DNA from: Vreelandella stevensii S18214
GTDB taxonomy: Bacteria; Pseudomonadota; Gammaproteobacteria; Pseudomonadales; Halomonadaceae
Direction of reading: 5' to 3'
DNA length: 64,000 bases
Assembly: GCF_000275725.1 (NCBI RefSeq)
Contig: NZ_AJTS01000049.1
Coordinates: forward strand, 124,001-188,000
Below are positions 63,617 through 64,000 of the stretch, in pieces. Position numbers and translations under genes: made by a program. Positions within the stretch are counted from its first letter, which is position 1; every line of letters begins with the position of its first letter. The notes under the pieces were generated by a model, which worked only from the letters and a program-made list of their open reading frames with translations, was not told where the DNA came from and searched no databases.

Positions 63617-64000
63617 TTAATTATTGACCTGCTCCACCAGGGCTTGAGCAAAGGTCGACGTCGTGCCAGTGCCGCCCATGTCGGGGGTGACCATGTCTCG
63701 GCGGGTTTCGAGCACTGCTCGGATGCCGTTGCGTATGGCGTCTCCCTTCTGCTGCATGCCCAGGTGGTCCAGCATTTGTGCTGCTGCCAGTAGCAGCGCA
63801 CAGGGGTTGGCCATGTTTTTGCCTGCAATGTCGGGAGCAGAGCCGTGTACGGCTTCGAAGATAGCGGCTTTTTCACCGATGTTGGCGCCCGGAGCAAGGC
63901 CAAGACCGCCCACCAGACCGGCGCACAGATCCGAGAGAATGTCGCCAAACAAATTGGTGGTCACCACTACATCGAACTGATGTGGGTTTATGACCAGCTG
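63617..64000 (-). CDS. Isocitrate/isopropylmalate dehydrogenase family, C-terminal part
   Basis: The window ends inside this leftward gene; 127 codons are visible. The segment includes [20 protein letters not shown] (Asp metal ligands), [19 protein letters not shown], which is diagnostic for the NAD(P)-dependent decarboxylating dehydrogenase family, and [17 protein letters not shown] at the end. NAD-isocitrate dehydrogenase is favoured over isopropylmalate dehydrogenase, but the substrate-specific N-terminal part is outside the window. Confidence 0.85.
   Translation of the reverse strand, partial: QLVINPHQFDVVVTTNLFGDILSDLCAGLVGGLGLAPGANIGEKAAIFEAVHGSAPDIAGKNMANPCALLLAAAQMLDHLGMQQKGDAIRNGIRAVLETRRDMVTPDMGGTGTTSTFAQALVEQVNN

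Noticed and set aside
1-64000. CRISPR arrays, tRNA or rRNA genes
   Set aside because: No regularly spaced repeats, cas-like proteins, cloverleaf-like or rRNA-like sequences were noticed by eye.

Overview
This window looks like a moderately halophilic gammaproteobacterium of the Halomonadaceae (Halomonas or a close relative). The DNA is GC-rich. It carries a complete ectoine-degradation (doe) gene set, a BetT-like BCCT transporter, a tripartite tricarboxylate transporter (TTT), luxS, and many two-component and second-messenger proteins. Everything here is read from sequence alone; family names come from motif recognition and no database was searched.

Layout. 1-1.3 kb: the tail of a universal stress protein and a DUF2189 membrane protein. 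1.4-10.2 kb: a signalling and ethanol-oxidation block. A periplasmic molybdopterin-fold protein, a hybrid histidine kinase with HPt, a FIST-domain (NosP-like) sensor and a soluble NahK-like hybrid kinase overlap one another in one transcription unit. They converge on a LuxR-type response regulator, which is divergent from an ExaC/AcoD-type aldehyde dehydrogenase and a zinc alcohol dehydrogenase. 10.2-14.8 kb: a SulP/DauA-like transporter, a BCCT transporter and a Spy/CpxP-like protein. 14.9-18.8 kb: a lipoprotein hydrolase, then a FadD-like ligase plus BASS-family transporter cassette that ends in what looks like a second copy of the hydrolase tail. 18.9-25.1 kb: TTT genes tctC-tctB-tctA with an AbrB-type membrane protein, converging on tctE-tctD. 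25.1-32.3 kb: a BaeSR-like regulator pair translationally coupled to an RND pump and its adaptor, with a divergent TetR repressor.

32.3-37.8 kb is an accessory patch: an unidentified ORF, a truncated haloacetate dehalogenase, an OsmC-YcaO fusion, a NYN-domain fragment, a VapBC toxin-antitoxin pair, and an intact IS1182-type element flanked by CTAG. 38-44.5 kb: an AGCS symporter, asparaginase, a SpmAB-like fusion, a LysO-like exporter, a DUF3108 protein and GhrA. 44.8-52.3 kb: doeA-doeB-doeX, a reversed diguanylate cyclase gene, doeC, a REP-like repeat pair, and doeD. Together these convert ectoine to aspartate. 52.4-54.1 kb: a haloacid dehalogenase, an ABM-domain protein and luxS. 54.1-55.7 kb: a more AT-rich two-gene HipA-like kinase/DUF3037 module. 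56-63.5 kb: two BdlA-like soluble PAS-PAS chemoreceptors flanking a GAF/PAS diguanylate cyclase, a DUF1826/COG0523 pair sharing a Zur-like box, and a 1-Cys peroxiredoxin. The window ends inside an isocitrate/isopropylmalate dehydrogenase-family gene.

How it fits together. The window is rich in nitric oxide, c-di-GMP and biofilm-dispersal homologues: NosP, a NahK-like kinase, two BdlA-like proteins and two GGDEF proteins. The most striking observation is that one BdlA-like gene is split by an in-frame TAG between its two PAS domains. This is close to where Pseudomonas BdlA is reported to be cut by protease during activation. The TAG also forms part of a good ribosome-binding site just before a TTG start. 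Other leads are the HipA-like/DUF3037 module and the hydrolase-tail repeats flanking the fadD-BASS cassette.
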